A stretch of DNA of 64,000 bases from Fidelibacterota bacterium (GTDB lineage Bacteria > Pseudomonadota > Alphaproteobacteria > Rhodospirillales > Rhodospirillaceae), in contig CANJLF010000003.1 in assembly GCA_947475295.1 (NCBI GenBank), positions 62,001-126,000 on the forward strand. The letters run 5' to 3'. Position numbers and translations under genes: made by a program. The notes below the pieces were generated by a model. The model did not search any database. It had not been told where the DNA came from and worked only from the letters and a program-made list of their open reading frames with translations. Positions 18,498 to 28,417 of the stretch are shown one piece after another (position 1 is the first letter of the stretch; each line of letters starts with the position of its first letter).

Positions 18498-19292
18498 CTA
18501 AACCGCCACCTTGGCCGCGATGTGCGGGTGCGGATTGTAATTTTCCACGCTAAAATCAGAGTAAGAAAACCCGAAGATATCGGTGACCGCCGGATTGAGG
18601 CGCAAGCTCGGCAGCGGGCGCGTCGCGCGGCTCAACTGGATATGCGCCTGCTCGATATGATTGGAATAGAGGTGCGCATCGCCCAGGGTGTGCACGAATT
18701 CGCCGGGTCTGAGGCCCGTGACCTGGGCCACCATCATCGTCAACAGCGCGTAGGACGCTATGTTATAGGGCACGCCGAGGAAGATATCGCCGCTGCGCTG
18801 GTAAAGCTGGCAGGACAGCTTGCCCTCGGCCACATAGAACTGGAACAAGGCGTGGCACGGCGGCAGCGCCATTTGATCCAGGTCCGCCGGGTTCCAAGCC
18901 GTGACGATATGGCGGCGGCTGTCGGGATTCTTTTTGATCGAGGCGACGACTTGCGCGATCTGGTCGATATGGCGCCCGTCGGGCGCCGGCCATGAACGCC
19001 ACTGGCGTCCGTAGACCGGCCCGAGATCGCCGTTCTCGTCGGCCCACTCGTCCCAGATCGATACGCCGTTTTCCTTCAGATAGGCGATATTGGTATCGCC
19101 CTTCAGAAGCCAGAGCAGTTCGAAAAAAATCGATTTGGTGTGCAGCTTCTTGGTCGTCAGCAGGGGAAAGCCCGACGCCAGATCGAAGCGCATTTGGGGA
19201 CCAAACACGCTGAGCGTGCCGGTGCCCGTGCGATCGGACTTTTTAACACCTGTCCGTAGAACCTGATCGAGCAAATCAAGATATTGTTGCAT
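18498..19292 (-). CDS. thyA: Thymidylate synthase
   Basis: The 264-residue enzyme methylates dUMP to dTMP using methylene-THF. The active site [13 protein letters not shown] carries the nucleophilic cysteine, and the phosphate-binding [10 protein letters not shown], the [20 protein letters not shown] run and the C-terminal [18 protein letters not shown] end all match ThyA. Length is exactly that of the E. coli enzyme. It is the first gene of the split thyA-folA group; its upstream side faces the tmRNA gene. Confidence 0.97.
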   Translation of the reverse strand: MQQYLDLLDQVLRTGVKKSDRTGTGTLSVFGPQMRFDLASGFPLLTTKKLHTKSIFFELLWLLKGDTNIAYLKENGVSIWDEWADENGDLGPVYGRQWRSWPAPDGRHIDQIAQVVASIKKNPDSRRHIVTAWNPADLDQMALPPCHALFQFYVAEGKLSCQLYQRSGDIFLGVPYNIASYALLTMMVAQVTGLRPGEFVHTLGDAHLYSNHIEQAHIQLSRATRPLPSLRLNPAVTDIFGFSYSDFSVENYNPHPHIAAKVAV

Positions 19293-19407
19293 AGGTTCCT
19301 TATAGCGCTAATCGGGCGAGCCGCCCAAGTACCCCTTAACGCATTGTAGAAATTTCATTTTCACCCGGCGCCCGCGCTCGCACGTAGCCAAACGCCCCTA
19401 AGCACCT

Positions 19408-19413
19408 TATATT
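19408..19413 (+). promoter_or_regulatory. Possible -10 box of ssrA
   Basis: TATATT lies about 7-10 bases before the CCGC-GCAA-GCGG hairpin where the permuted tmRNA appears to begin. A matching -35 box is not obvious. Confidence 0.4.
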
Positions 19414-19414
19414 G

Positions 19415-19745
19415 ATGACGCCGCGCAAGCGGCTATGGCGCTAAACCTGCTGTGGCATAGGCGTAGCGGACCCGGGGGCAGTACCCGGCGCCTCCACCAA
19501 ATTTGCCCGGTGCGGGAATGCAAATTCCGGCCGGGCGTTATGGGGGCGAATTAGGCTCGACGTGCGCAATAAAGACAGTAGTTGTTCCCGGCATGATACC
19601 ACCGTTATCGGGTCATATCTAAAAGTGCCAACGACAACGTTGCACTCGTTGAGGACGTACGCCTCGCCGCCTAACGGCCGCTAGGTAATATACGTCCAAA
19701 GCGCGGTTCGGGGGGGGCACCGGGCAACAGAAGCCCCCCCACTTT
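19415..19745 (+). ncRNA. ssrA: Transfer-messenger RNA, circularly permuted (two-piece)
   Basis: tmRNA rescues stalled ribosomes and tags their products. The 3' acceptor half comes first and ends CGCCTCC-ACCA at 19489-19499, with a T-stem CCGGG/CCCGG and loop GGCAGTA. A linker of about 42 bases follows, then the 5' half starting GGGGGCG at 19542. The seven bases GGGGGCG pair perfectly with CGCCTCC and include a G3-U70 wobble, the alanine identity mark. The mRNA-like part encodes ANDNVALVEDVRLAA and a TAA stop at 19627-19674; with the non-encoded alanine this gives a 16-residue tag ending LAA. The piece order is the alphaproteobacterial permuted form, which is processed into two RNAs. Outer ends are estimates. 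Confidence 0.9.
19627..19674 (+). other. tmRNA tag reading frame (ANDNVALVEDVRLAA)
   Basis: The resume codon is GCC at 19627, followed by AAC GAC AAC and so on to GCC GCC TAA. The ANDN start resembles the Caulobacter tag (AANDNFAEEFAVAA) that the alpha-type SspB binds, and the LAA end is what ClpX reads. Confidence 0.85.
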
Positions 19746-19750
19746 ATTTT
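19710..19750 (+). terminator. Possible ssrA 3' hairpin or terminator
   Basis: An uninterrupted G run (19710-19717) pairs with the C run at 19734-19740 and is followed by ACTTTATTTT, which would serve as a terminator of the tmRNA precursor. It overlaps the first repeat of the palindromic cluster listed separately. Confidence 0.5.
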
Positions 19751-19844
19751 GCGGTTGTTTCACCAGCCCTGCCGGGGGCTTGTGTTGCCCGGCCTTTGAA
19801 CGGCTGCGGGCTTCGCCCGCGGGGCAACAGAAGCCCCCCACTTT
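19720..19844. repeat. Three-copy palindromic repeat cluster after ssrA
   Basis: GGGCAACAGAAGCCCCC occurs directly at 19722 and again at 19822, each followed by a C run and ACTTT. Between them, at 19774-19792, is the reverse complement with one mismatch. The middle copy can pair with either outer copy, giving two mutually exclusive long hairpins. A further small hairpin, GCGGGC-TTC-GCCCGC, lies at about 19806-19820. The rest of the stretch 19845-19982, up to sspB, shows no gene. Confidence 0.75.
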
Positions 19845-19982
19845 CTTCCTGCCAATCGTTCTTAGCGTGCCTAGCACATTTAAATTCGATTGAACCCGGC
19901 CTCGGTCCCGGGGAGAATACGCCATTAAGAATTGCATCCCTGAGAATGAAGGCCGCTTAACGGCGCTAGGGCGTTTCGCAGA

Positions 19983-20564
19983 ATGGATATCACGTCACTC
20001 AGCTACGAACGCATGGTGGAAGACGCGCTGCGCGGAGTCCTGCGCGAGGCGCTGAAGATCACCGCCGCGCAAGGGCTGCCCGGCGCGCACCACTTTTATA
20101 TCACCTTCGACACCACCGCCCCCGGCGTTGAGATCGCGGCCAGCCTAAAGGCCCTGCATCCCAATGAAATGACCATCGTGCTGCAGCACCAGTTCTGGGA
20201 CCTGCAGGTGCACGACGAGCATTTCGAGATCACCCTGAGTTTCAACGGTGTCAGCCAGCGCCTTGTCATTCCTTTTGCCGCCGTCACGGCCTTCGCCGAT
20301 CCCCACGCCAAGTTCGGCCTGCAGTTCCATGTGGAATTTGAGGAGCGCTCGGGCGCCGATGAGGACGCCGACGCCGAGAACGACGATGCCGGCGACCCGC
20401 CCATGAACGATATTCTGCCGGTGGACTCATCGAAGGTGTCCCAGCGCCTCAAAAGCGGCCGCAAGACCATGTCACCCGCAGCGCCCTTGGCCGCGGTCAA
20501 GGAAGAGCCCGAGGACGATGCCACGGGTAAGGTGGTCACCTTGGACGCGTTTCGCAAGAAATAG
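19983..20564 (+). CDS. sspB: SspB-type ClpXP adaptor (alpha form)
   Basis: The 193-residue product matches the alphaproteobacterial SspB adaptor, which binds tmRNA-tagged proteins and hands them to the ClpXP protease. The conserved core is around residues 30-110 (HHFYITFDTTAPGVEI, then MTIVLQHQFWDLQV and FNGVSQRLVIPFAAVTAFADP). An acidic, flexible region follows and the C-terminus, GKVVTLDAFRKK, is the likely ClpX-docking tail. It lies about 240 bp after the tmRNA gene, so tag and adaptor are adjacent. Its start is the ATG at 19983, with AGGG a little further upstream than usual. Confidence 0.92.
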   Translation: MDITSLSYERMVEDALRGVLREALKITAAQGLPGAHHFYITFDTTAPGVEIAASLKALHPNEMTIVLQHQFWDLQVHDEHFEITLSFNGVSQRLVIPFAAVTAFADPHAKFGLQFHVEFEERSGADEDADAENDDAGDPPMNDILPVDSSKVSQRLKSGRKTMSPAAPLAAVKEEPEDDATGKVVTLDAFRKK

Positions 20565-20642
20565 GCCGCCCGGCCGGCCGCACGGTTTTCCTTCATCCAA
20601 GCTTTCCTTCATCGTTAAACATATCAACCACGGACGCCGCTC

Positions 20643-22253
<1,611 letters not shown>

Positions 22254-22275
22254 TAAAATATCCGGGGGGATAACT

Positions 22276-23019
22276 ATGGCGAACCAATCGATCGACATCA
22301 CAACACCGCACGGCACCTGCGACGCATATGTGTCCTATCCCGACGCGGGCGGCCCTTTTCCGGCCGTGCTGTTTTATATGGATGGGATCGGCTTCCGCGA
22401 CACTGTAAAAAAGATGGCCGACCGCTTGGCGAGCCACGGGTATTACGTGCTGCTCCCAAACATGTTCTACACCTTCGGCCGCGGCCAGCTGATGACCGCG
22501 GCAGAGATCTTCAATCCCGACAATCGTCCGCGTATTATGCAAATGATCATGGCGAACACGTCTGAGAAGCTGAAAAGCGACACCCAGATCTTCCTCGATT
22601 TCATCGCGGCGCAGAAACAAGTGAAACCCGGCAGCAAGATCGGCGTGACCGGCTATTGCATGGGCGGCGCCATGGTGGTGCGCGCGGCCGCTGTGTTCCC
22701 TGATCGCGTGGCGGCGGGCGGGGTATTTCACGGCGGCGCGCTCGCGACGGACGATCCGCAAAGCCCACACAAACTCCTAAGCACCGTGAAAGCCGAACTC
22801 TACTTCGGCCACGCCGACAACGATGCGTTTTCAACGGCGGAGCAAATTAAGACGCTGGAGGCTGCATTGAAGGCGGCGAATGTGAAGTTCGAATCCGAAC
22901 TCTACGCTGGTGCCGCGCACGGCTACACCATGGAAGATTTGCCGGTATACAATAAAGACGCCGCCGAGCGGCATTGGACGAAGTTGCTGGCGTTATTCGA
23001 GCGAAACCTAAAGAAGTAG
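22276..23019 (+). CDS. Dienelactone hydrolase-family protein
   Basis: The 247-residue product has the dienelactone hydrolase fold. The nucleophile motif is GYCMGGAM, a catalytic cysteine rather than serine, with the probable acid in FGHADNDAF and the histidine in AAHGYTM. It would hydrolyse small esters or lactones, but the substrate is unknown. The start at 22276 is chosen because TCCGGGGGGA lies just upstream; the longer frame to 22096 overlaps fumA. It is 22 bp after fumA and is followed almost without a gap by another hydrolase. Confidence 0.88.
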   Translation: MANQSIDITTPHGTCDAYVSYPDAGGPFPAVLFYMDGIGFRDTVKKMADRLASHGYYVLLPNMFYTFGRGQLMTAAEIFNPDNRPRIMQMIMANTSEKLKSDTQIFLDFIAAQKQVKPGSKIGVTGYCMGGAMVVRAAAVFPDRVAAGGVFHGGALATDDPQSPHKLLSTVKAELYFGHADNDAFSTAEQIKTLEAALKAANVKFESELYAGAAHGYTMEDLPVYNKDAAERHWTKLLALFERNLKK

Positions 23020-23021
23020 CG

Positions 23022-23639
23022 TTGCCCAATTTCCTCTGGAACGGTCCGCAAAAATCCGAGCTGACGGTAGCGCTCGCCCACGGCGCCGGTGCGCCCATGG
23101 ATACGCCGTTCATGAACTTCTTCGCCGAAGGATTGGCGGCGAAGGGATACCGCATCGCACGGTTTGAGTTTCCCTACATGGCGGCGCGGCGCGACAGCGG
23201 GAAGCGCAAACCGCCCGACCGTCAGCCGGTGCTAATGGAGACCTGGCGCGTGCTCATCGCCGAGATTGGCGCGGATCAACTCGTTACCGGCGGCAAATCC
23301 ATGGGCGGGCGCATGGCCAGCTTGATCGCCGATGAAGCCAAGGTGCGGGGCCTCCTGTGTTTGGGCTATCCGTTTTACGGCGCTGGCCGTAAGGACAAGC
23401 CCCGGACCGAACATCTTAAGACCCTCAAGACGCCTACTCTTATATGCCAGGGCACGCGCGACCCCATGGGCGACCGCGAATCCGTTTCGGCTCTGACGCT
23501 TTCCAAGAAAATCCGCCTGAACTGGGCCGAGGACGGCGACCATGACCTGAAGCCCCGCAAAGCCTCGGGCCGTACCCATGAGCAAAATATGACAGCCGCC
23601 CTTGACGCCGCGACCCTGTTCCTTTCAGCTTTAGGCTGA
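23022..23639 (+). CDS. Alpha/beta-hydrolase of the COG3571 type
   Basis: The 205-residue product matches a family of predicted alpha/beta hydrolases. The elbow GGKSMGGRM supplies the serine, and the histidine is likely in DGDHDLKP; the N-terminal [13 protein letters not shown] is typical. Its role is unknown. I use the TTG at 23022, two bases after the preceding stop. An ATG at 22974 gives 16 more residues but overlaps the upstream gene by 46 bases. The close packing suggests cotranscription with the dienelactone hydrolase and fumC. Confidence 0.8.
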   Translation: MPNFLWNGPQKSELTVALAHGAGAPMDTPFMNFFAEGLAAKGYRIARFEFPYMAARRDSGKRKPPDRQPVLMETWRVLIAEIGADQLVTGGKSMGGRMASLIADEAKVRGLLCLGYPFYGAGRKDKPRTEHLKTLKTPTLICQGTRDPMGDRESVSALTLSKKIRLNWAEDGDHDLKPRKASGRTHEQNMTAALDAATLFLSALG

Positions 23640-23653
23640 AAGCGAGGCTTCTG

Positions 23654-25045
23654 ATGTCCACCCGCAGCGAAACCGATTCCATGGGCGCGATCGACGTACC
23701 CGCCGACCGTTATTGGGGCGCCCAGACCCAGCGCAGCCTGGAGAATTTTAAGATCGGTGGCGAGCGCATGCCCGTAGCACTTGTTCGCGCCTTCGGCGCA
23801 CAGAAGCGCGCCGCGGCCTTGGCCAACAAGGCGCTGGGCGAATTGCCGGCGGACATTGCCGATGTGATTGCCCAGGCCGCGCAGGAAGTCGCCGACGGCA
23901 AGCTCGACGATGAATTTCCGCTGGTGGTCTGGCAGACCGGCTCGGGCACTCAGACCAATATGAACGCCAACGAAGTCATCGCCGGCCGCGCCAATGAAAT
24001 CCTGACCGGCAAGAAGGGCGGCAAGAAGCCGATCCATCCCAACGACCACGTCAATCGCGGCCAGTCATCGAACGACAGCTTTCCGGCGGTGATGCACATC
24101 GCCGCCGCGCTGGAGATCACCAACCGCCTGATGCCCGCCCTGGAAAGATTGCAAGGCAGTCTGGAGAACAAGGCCGAAGCTTTTGCCGGCATCGTCAAAA
24201 TCGGCCGCACGCATTTGCAGGATGCAACGCCGCTGACGCTGGGCCAGGAATTTTCCGGCTATACCGCGCAAGCCGGCTACAGCATCGATCGCTTGAAAGC
24301 CACCCTGCCCCGCCTCTTGCGTCTGGCCCAGGGCGGCACCGCCGTAGGCACGGGCCTCAATGCCAGGAAAGGCTTCGCCGATAAATTCTGCGCCGAGTTG
24401 CGCAAGTCGACGGACTTGGCCTTCTGGCCGTCGGTGAACTTTTTCGAATCGCTTGCCACCCACGACACCATGGTCGAAGTGTCCGGCGCGCTCAACACCA
24501 TCGCCGTGTCGCTGATGAAGATCGCCAACGACATCCGCCTGCTGGCCTCGGGCCCGCGCTCGGGCCTCGGTGAACTCATTCTCCCCGCCAATGAACCGGG
24601 CTCATCGATCATGCCGGGAAAGGTCAACCCGACTCAAGCCGAAGCGCTGACCATGGTCTGCGCGCAAGTGATGGGCAATCACACCGCCATCACGGTGGCG
24701 GGTTCGCACGGCCATCTGGAACTCAACGTCTTCAAGCCGGTGATTGTTTATAACCTGCTGCAGTCGATCCGGCTCCTCTCCGATGCCATCACCAGTTTCA
24801 TCGCCCATTGCGTCAATGGACTGAAGCCCGATAAGGCGGCCATCGCGCGCCATGTGGAAAATTCGCTGATGCTGGTGACGGCGCTGGCGCCACACATCGG
24901 CTACGACAAATCCGCCGAGATCGCCAAGACCGCCCATGCGGAAGGTTCGACGCTGAAGGACGCGGCGGTGAAGTCGGGCTATGTCACGGCGGCCCAGTTC
25001 GACGCCTGGGTGAAACCCGGCGACATGATCGGGCCGCATGATTAA
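23654..25045 (+). CDS. fumC: Fumarate hydratase, class II
   Basis: The 463-residue enzyme is the iron-independent, oxygen-stable fumarase of the aspartase/fumarase superfamily. The signature loop [17 protein letters not shown] is intact, as are [16 protein letters not shown] and [14 protein letters not shown]. Length equals the family norm. It is 14 bp after the alpha/beta hydrolase gene, and its end overlaps the next small gene by eight bases. It complements the class I enzyme at 20643. Confidence 0.97.
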   Translation: MSTRSETDSMGAIDVPADRYWGAQTQRSLENFKIGGERMPVALVRAFGAQKRAAALANKALGELPADIADVIAQAAQEVADGKLDDEFPLVVWQTGSGTQTNMNANEVIAGRANEILTGKKGGKKPIHPNDHVNRGQSSNDSFPAVMHIAAALEITNRLMPALERLQGSLENKAEAFAGIVKIGRTHLQDATPLTLGQEFSGYTAQAGYSIDRLKATLPRLLRLAQGGTAVGTGLNARKGFADKFCAELRKSTDLAFWPSVNFFESLATHDTMVEVSGALNTIAVSLMKIANDIRLLASGPRSGLGELILPANEPGSSIMPGKVNPTQAEALTMVCAQVMGNHTAITVAGSHGHLELNVFKPVIVYNLLQSIRLLSDAITSFIAHCVNGLKPDKAAIARHVENSLMLVTALAPHIGYDKSAEIAKTAHAEGSTLKDAAVKSGYVTAAQFDAWVKPGDMIGPHD

Positions 25046-25244
25046 GAAGCGTTCCGTCGATATCGCCGGGCACCGCACCAGCGTATCCATCGAAGCGCCG
25101 TTCTGGGATGCGCTGCGCGATATTGCCTCACACCGGAAAACCTCGGTCAACGATCTCATCGCCGCCATCGACGCCAAGCGCGACGGCAATCTTTCCAGCG
25201 CCATCCGGGTTTTTGTGCTGCGCGAGTTACAAAAACGAAATTAG
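25038..25244 (+). CDS. Ribbon-helix-helix domain protein
   Basis: This 68-residue protein fits the RHH_4 family: a short strand ([19 protein letters not shown]) is followed by helices ending [11 protein letters not shown]. Such proteins are small DNA-binding dimers; the target is unknown. It overlaps fumC by eight bases, so it is probably coupled to fumC translation, and it overlaps the end of the convergent AsmA-like gene by four bases. Confidence 0.85.
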   Translation: MIKKRSVDIAGHRTSVSIEAPFWDALRDIASHRKTSVNDLIAAIDAKRDGNLSSAIRVFVLRELQKRN

Positions 25245-28200
25245 CTGGGCGGCAATATATTGATATTGGGAAGATCCAAGGCACCCTTAACGGTTATCGG
25301 AATGGTCGTGGGACGCGTCGCGCCGCTGCTGCGTTCAAGCCGCAACCTGCCAGAGAGGTCCACAAGCCAGCGCGGAAGATCAATGGTGCCGGTGAAAGTG
25401 CCGCCATAGGAATTGGACGCTACGGTGGCGTCCTCGATTTTGATGCGCCCATCCGCTGCGGAGACGCGCGATTCCAACGTCACCGCGCTTTTTTCTAACC
25501 GGCTGGCCGCCGTGACCGCGCCTAAAAGACCTGCGATGACGCCGCTGCCGGTTTCCGTCGCCGTGATCTTGACGTTGCCGGAACCCGACAATCCGGCGAC
25601 CAGCGCCGCAGGACTCTCGCCTTGCGCGCGAAAACTTCCGGCGAAGTCGGCTTTGCCGGAGGGCTTCAGGCCGGCGACGCCGATCTCACCGCCATTGAGC
25701 GCCGCCGCCACGGCCGCGAGATCGCCCCCGAGAAAAGCGATCTCGCCCTGGATGAGCGGCGTCGGCGTTGCTGCCACGCGTACATAAATCTGCCCCGGCG
25801 TGCCGAAGACCTTGCCGTTCCAATCAGTGAGCTCAAAAGCATTGTCGGCGACAACAACGCGCGCGGTGAAATCCCGTACCTGCACGCCGCGTAAATTGAA
25901 CGACGAACCCGACACCTGAATGTTCCCATGCCAACTCTCGAGCAGCCCCCAGTCAAAGGGCTCCATGGACCACGGCGGCGGCTTGACCGTCGGCGCACGG
26001 CCGCGCACCGCGACGGGCGCAAACGCCGGCAGCGGGGCCGGTGCCTTGGGCCAGAGCCGATCGACATTCACGCCGATGCTGCCGAGGGTGCCGGTGATTT
26101 CAGACTGGCCTTGCGCGCGGCTGATCTGCAAATCGCCGGTGACGGTATTGTCACCGACACGCAGCGCGAGGCTTTCGATTTTGGTGTCGGACTTATCGTG
26201 AACCACGCGCGCCGTGAGCTTCACCAGCCCGGGATCGGGCATGTTGATGGGCCACGACAGACCCGCCGCCTTCATGAGGGCGGCGTAACTGGGCTGAGCG
26301 GCATCGACGTTGAAGCTCAAGTGCGGCTGCTGATCGAGGGTCAGCGCCTCGCCGTCGGCACGGATCGTCAGACCGGCGGCCTTCAAGGTCGCGCCTACGG
26401 TCGCCTGGGCCAAGCTGCCTTTGACCATGCCGGTCAACGACACTGGATTTATGGCCCGCAAGGGCCGCGGCACGACAAAGCCGAAGGCCCGGCCGACGCG
26501 CGCGAGATCGGCGGATGAGAGATCGAACTGCACATCGTCGAAACGCGGGGTCACGCCGAAGCCGCCGATGCCGCCGCTGAACCAGGCTGTGGCGCCGCCG
26601 ACATTCTCGAAAGATGCGCTGCGAATATTGAGTGTGGCATCTTTTAATCCCAGGTCCAGCCCGACCTTGCCATTGCCGATGCCGCCCGCCGTTACGGAGT
26701 CGATCTGCAAACGCACATCGGCGTCGAAATCCGCCAAACCGCCGAAGGAGGCAAAGACCGGCGTCACGCCGTAACCGGCGGCGGGCGGAGCACCGGCGGC
26801 AGGCGGAGCCGCTGCATCGCGCTTAAATAGCGGCAGATAGGCATCGACGTTGATGGCGTTCACAACCAAGTCCAGGCCCACGGTCGGGCGCGGCGCGCGC
26901 GCCCATGACATGCGTCCGGTGATGGTGCTGGTGTCCACGGTGGCGGTCAGGTCGGCCAGGGTGAAATGCGCCGGTGTTCCTTGCAGCGCCGCGCGGAAGG
27001 ACGCATTGCTGAGACGGCCCGGCAACGCATTTCCGGCTTCGGGATTGAGGCCCAGCCACGCCAGCATGTGGCGCAGATCGCCGGTCTGGGCTTCAATCGC
27101 GCCCTCAAACACGCTGCCCTCGTCCACGCGCACAATGCCAAAGGCTTTCATGCGCGTCGCGGCCGGCAGTTCGACGGATGCCTCAGAAATCGTCAGCTCG
27201 CCTTGCGCGAGTGAGGCCGTTATGCGGCCATCACGCAGCGCCTGCCCACGATAGGACAGCGCGGGCATGCGAACATCGAAGGTCGCCGCCAAATTCTTGT
27301 ACGGCGCGAATAACGCGTTGCCCGCTGCGGCTTCTTCGGCGCGGGCGGGTTTGACGAAATTGAACGAACCCGGTGTCTGTGCCTGGGCGAAGCGCCAAGA
27401 TTCTACCTCGACCGTGCCCGCCTCGATATTGACGTCCAGCTGCGGCGGCGCAGTAGCGCGCCACGTAACCGTGCCCTTGGCCGGGGTGCCGCCGATGTCC
27501 AGCGTCAAAGGACCGACCGTGAGGGTTTCGGTCGTTCCCCGGACTTTCGCGGTGAGCAAAAACGGCCGCTGCAGCGCTTGCGGTATCGGCGTATTGGCTT
27601 CGACCACACCGAACGCCGACAGAACATCGCTGGAACTGGCGGCGGCGATATTCAAATCACCGCGCATATCCCAGCCGCCGGCGGCATTCGCGAAGGTTCC
27701 CGAAAATCTGGCATTGGTGTCGAACTCGGACAGTTTCAGCGTGACCGCAACAGTACGCAATCCGCCGGCTCCAGCACGACCCACCGCCGCATCTACGGTG
27801 AATGGCACATTGGCGACGGTCAAGTCTCCGGCCATGGAGACGGGCGCTGTCGGGCGCGCAAGTATGGTCAGATCAACGCTTTGGGCGTTGAACGTGGTGC
27901 CGTTGGCAACATCCTGAAACGTCAGTGTGCCGCCGTCGATCAACAGGCGTTCCACATTCAGAGCGACGGGCGGGCCGGTGTTTTGTCGGGCGGCGGCCTG
28001 CCCGGCCACGGCCTGGGAATTGAAGTTCAGAAAATCAACCACGCCTTCGCGGCTGCGCGTGATGCGCGCCTCGGGCCGGCGCAAAACCAGTTCGCGGAAT
28101 TCCAAATCGCCGCGCAACAACGGCAGAAAGGCCAGCCGGGCGCTGAGCCGCTCGGTAGTGATGTAATCGTCGGCGACATCGCCGGCCATACGCACTTCAT

Positions 28201-28417
28201 CGGCGTTGAAGGCGGGGCGCGGCAACAGCACAAAGTCGAGATCGCCATCGATGGATACGGCGCGCCCCGTGACCGCGCTTAAGCGTTCTGCGAACAGCGC
28301 GCGATACGCCGTCCAGTCGATCAAGGCAGGCGCCGTCAGGAGGCCGCCGACAAAGACGAGTACAACAGCGCCGGAGATAAGGACTTTGGTCAGCCCAGGG
28401 GAACGGACGTCAATCAG
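25241..28417 (-). CDS. AsmA-like large envelope protein
   Basis: At 1,027 residues or more, this protein fits the AsmA family of inner-membrane-anchored bridge-like proteins linked to outer-membrane lipid transport. The N-terminal LIDWTAYRALFAERLSAVTGRAVSIDGDL, and repeated beta-strand stretches such as LRGDLEFRELVLRRPEARI, are characteristic; the C-terminal half has the second AsmA domain. A TTG at 28324 would begin inside the conserved part and lose the membrane anchor. The same frame continues upstream through KVLISGAVVLVFVGGLL, with CTG codons at 28393 and 28417. No ATG or GTG is available, so I extend to 28417 as the more probable start, overlapping the acyl-CoA dehydrogenase stop. Confidence 0.78.
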   Translation of the reverse strand: MIDVRSPGLTKVLISGAVVLVFVGGLLTAPALIDWTAYRALFAERLSAVTGRAVSIDGDLDFVLLPRPAFNADEVRMAGDVADDYITTERLSARLAFLPLLRGDLEFRELVLRRPEARITRSREGVVDFLNFNSQAVAGQAAARQNTGPPVALNVERLLIDGGTLTFQDVANGTTFNAQSVDLTILARPTAPVSMAGDLTVANVPFTVDAAVGRAGAGGLRTVAVTLKLSEFDTNARFSGTFANAAGGWDMRGDLNIAAASSSDVLSAFGVVEANTPIPQALQRPFLLTAKVRGTTETLTVGPLTLDIGGTPAKGTVTWRATAPPQLDVNIEAGTVEVESWRFAQAQTPGSFNFVKPARAEEAAAGNALFAPYKNLAATFDVRMPALSYRGQALRDGRITASLAQGELTISEASVELPAATRMKAFGIVRVDEGSVFEGAIEAQTGDLRHMLAWLGLNPEAGNALPGRLSNASFRAALQGTPAHFTLADLTATVDTSTITGRMSWARAPRPTVGLDLVVNAINVDAYLPLFKRDAAAPPAAGAPPAAGYGVTPVFASFGGLADFDADVRLQIDSVTAGGIGNGKVGLDLGLKDATLNIRSASFENVGGATAWFSGGIGGFGVTPRFDDVQFDLSSADLARVGRAFGFVVPRPLRAINPVSLTGMVKGSLAQATVGATLKAAGLTIRADGEALTLDQQPHLSFNVDAAQPSYAALMKAAGLSWPINMPDPGLVKLTARVVHDKSDTKIESLALRVGDNTVTGDLQISRAQGQSEITGTLGSIGVNVDRLWPKAPAPLPAFAPVAVRGRAPTVKPPPWSMEPFDWGLLESWHGNIQVSGSSFNLRGVQVRDFTARVVVADNAFELTDWNGKVFGTPGQIYVRVAATPTPLIQGEIAFLGGDLAAVAAALNGGEIGVAGLKPSGKADFAGSFRAQGESPAALVAGLSGSGNVKITATETGSGVIAGLLGAVTAASRLEKSAVTLESRVSAADGRIKIEDATVASNSYGGTFTGTIDLPRWLVDLSGRLRLERSSGATRPTTIPITVKGALDLPNINILPPS

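Noticed and set aside
19671-19937. 88-codon minus-strand frame over the ssrA 3' part
   Set aside because: It lies over the tmRNA and palindromic repeats and has no ribosome-binding site or recognisable domain.
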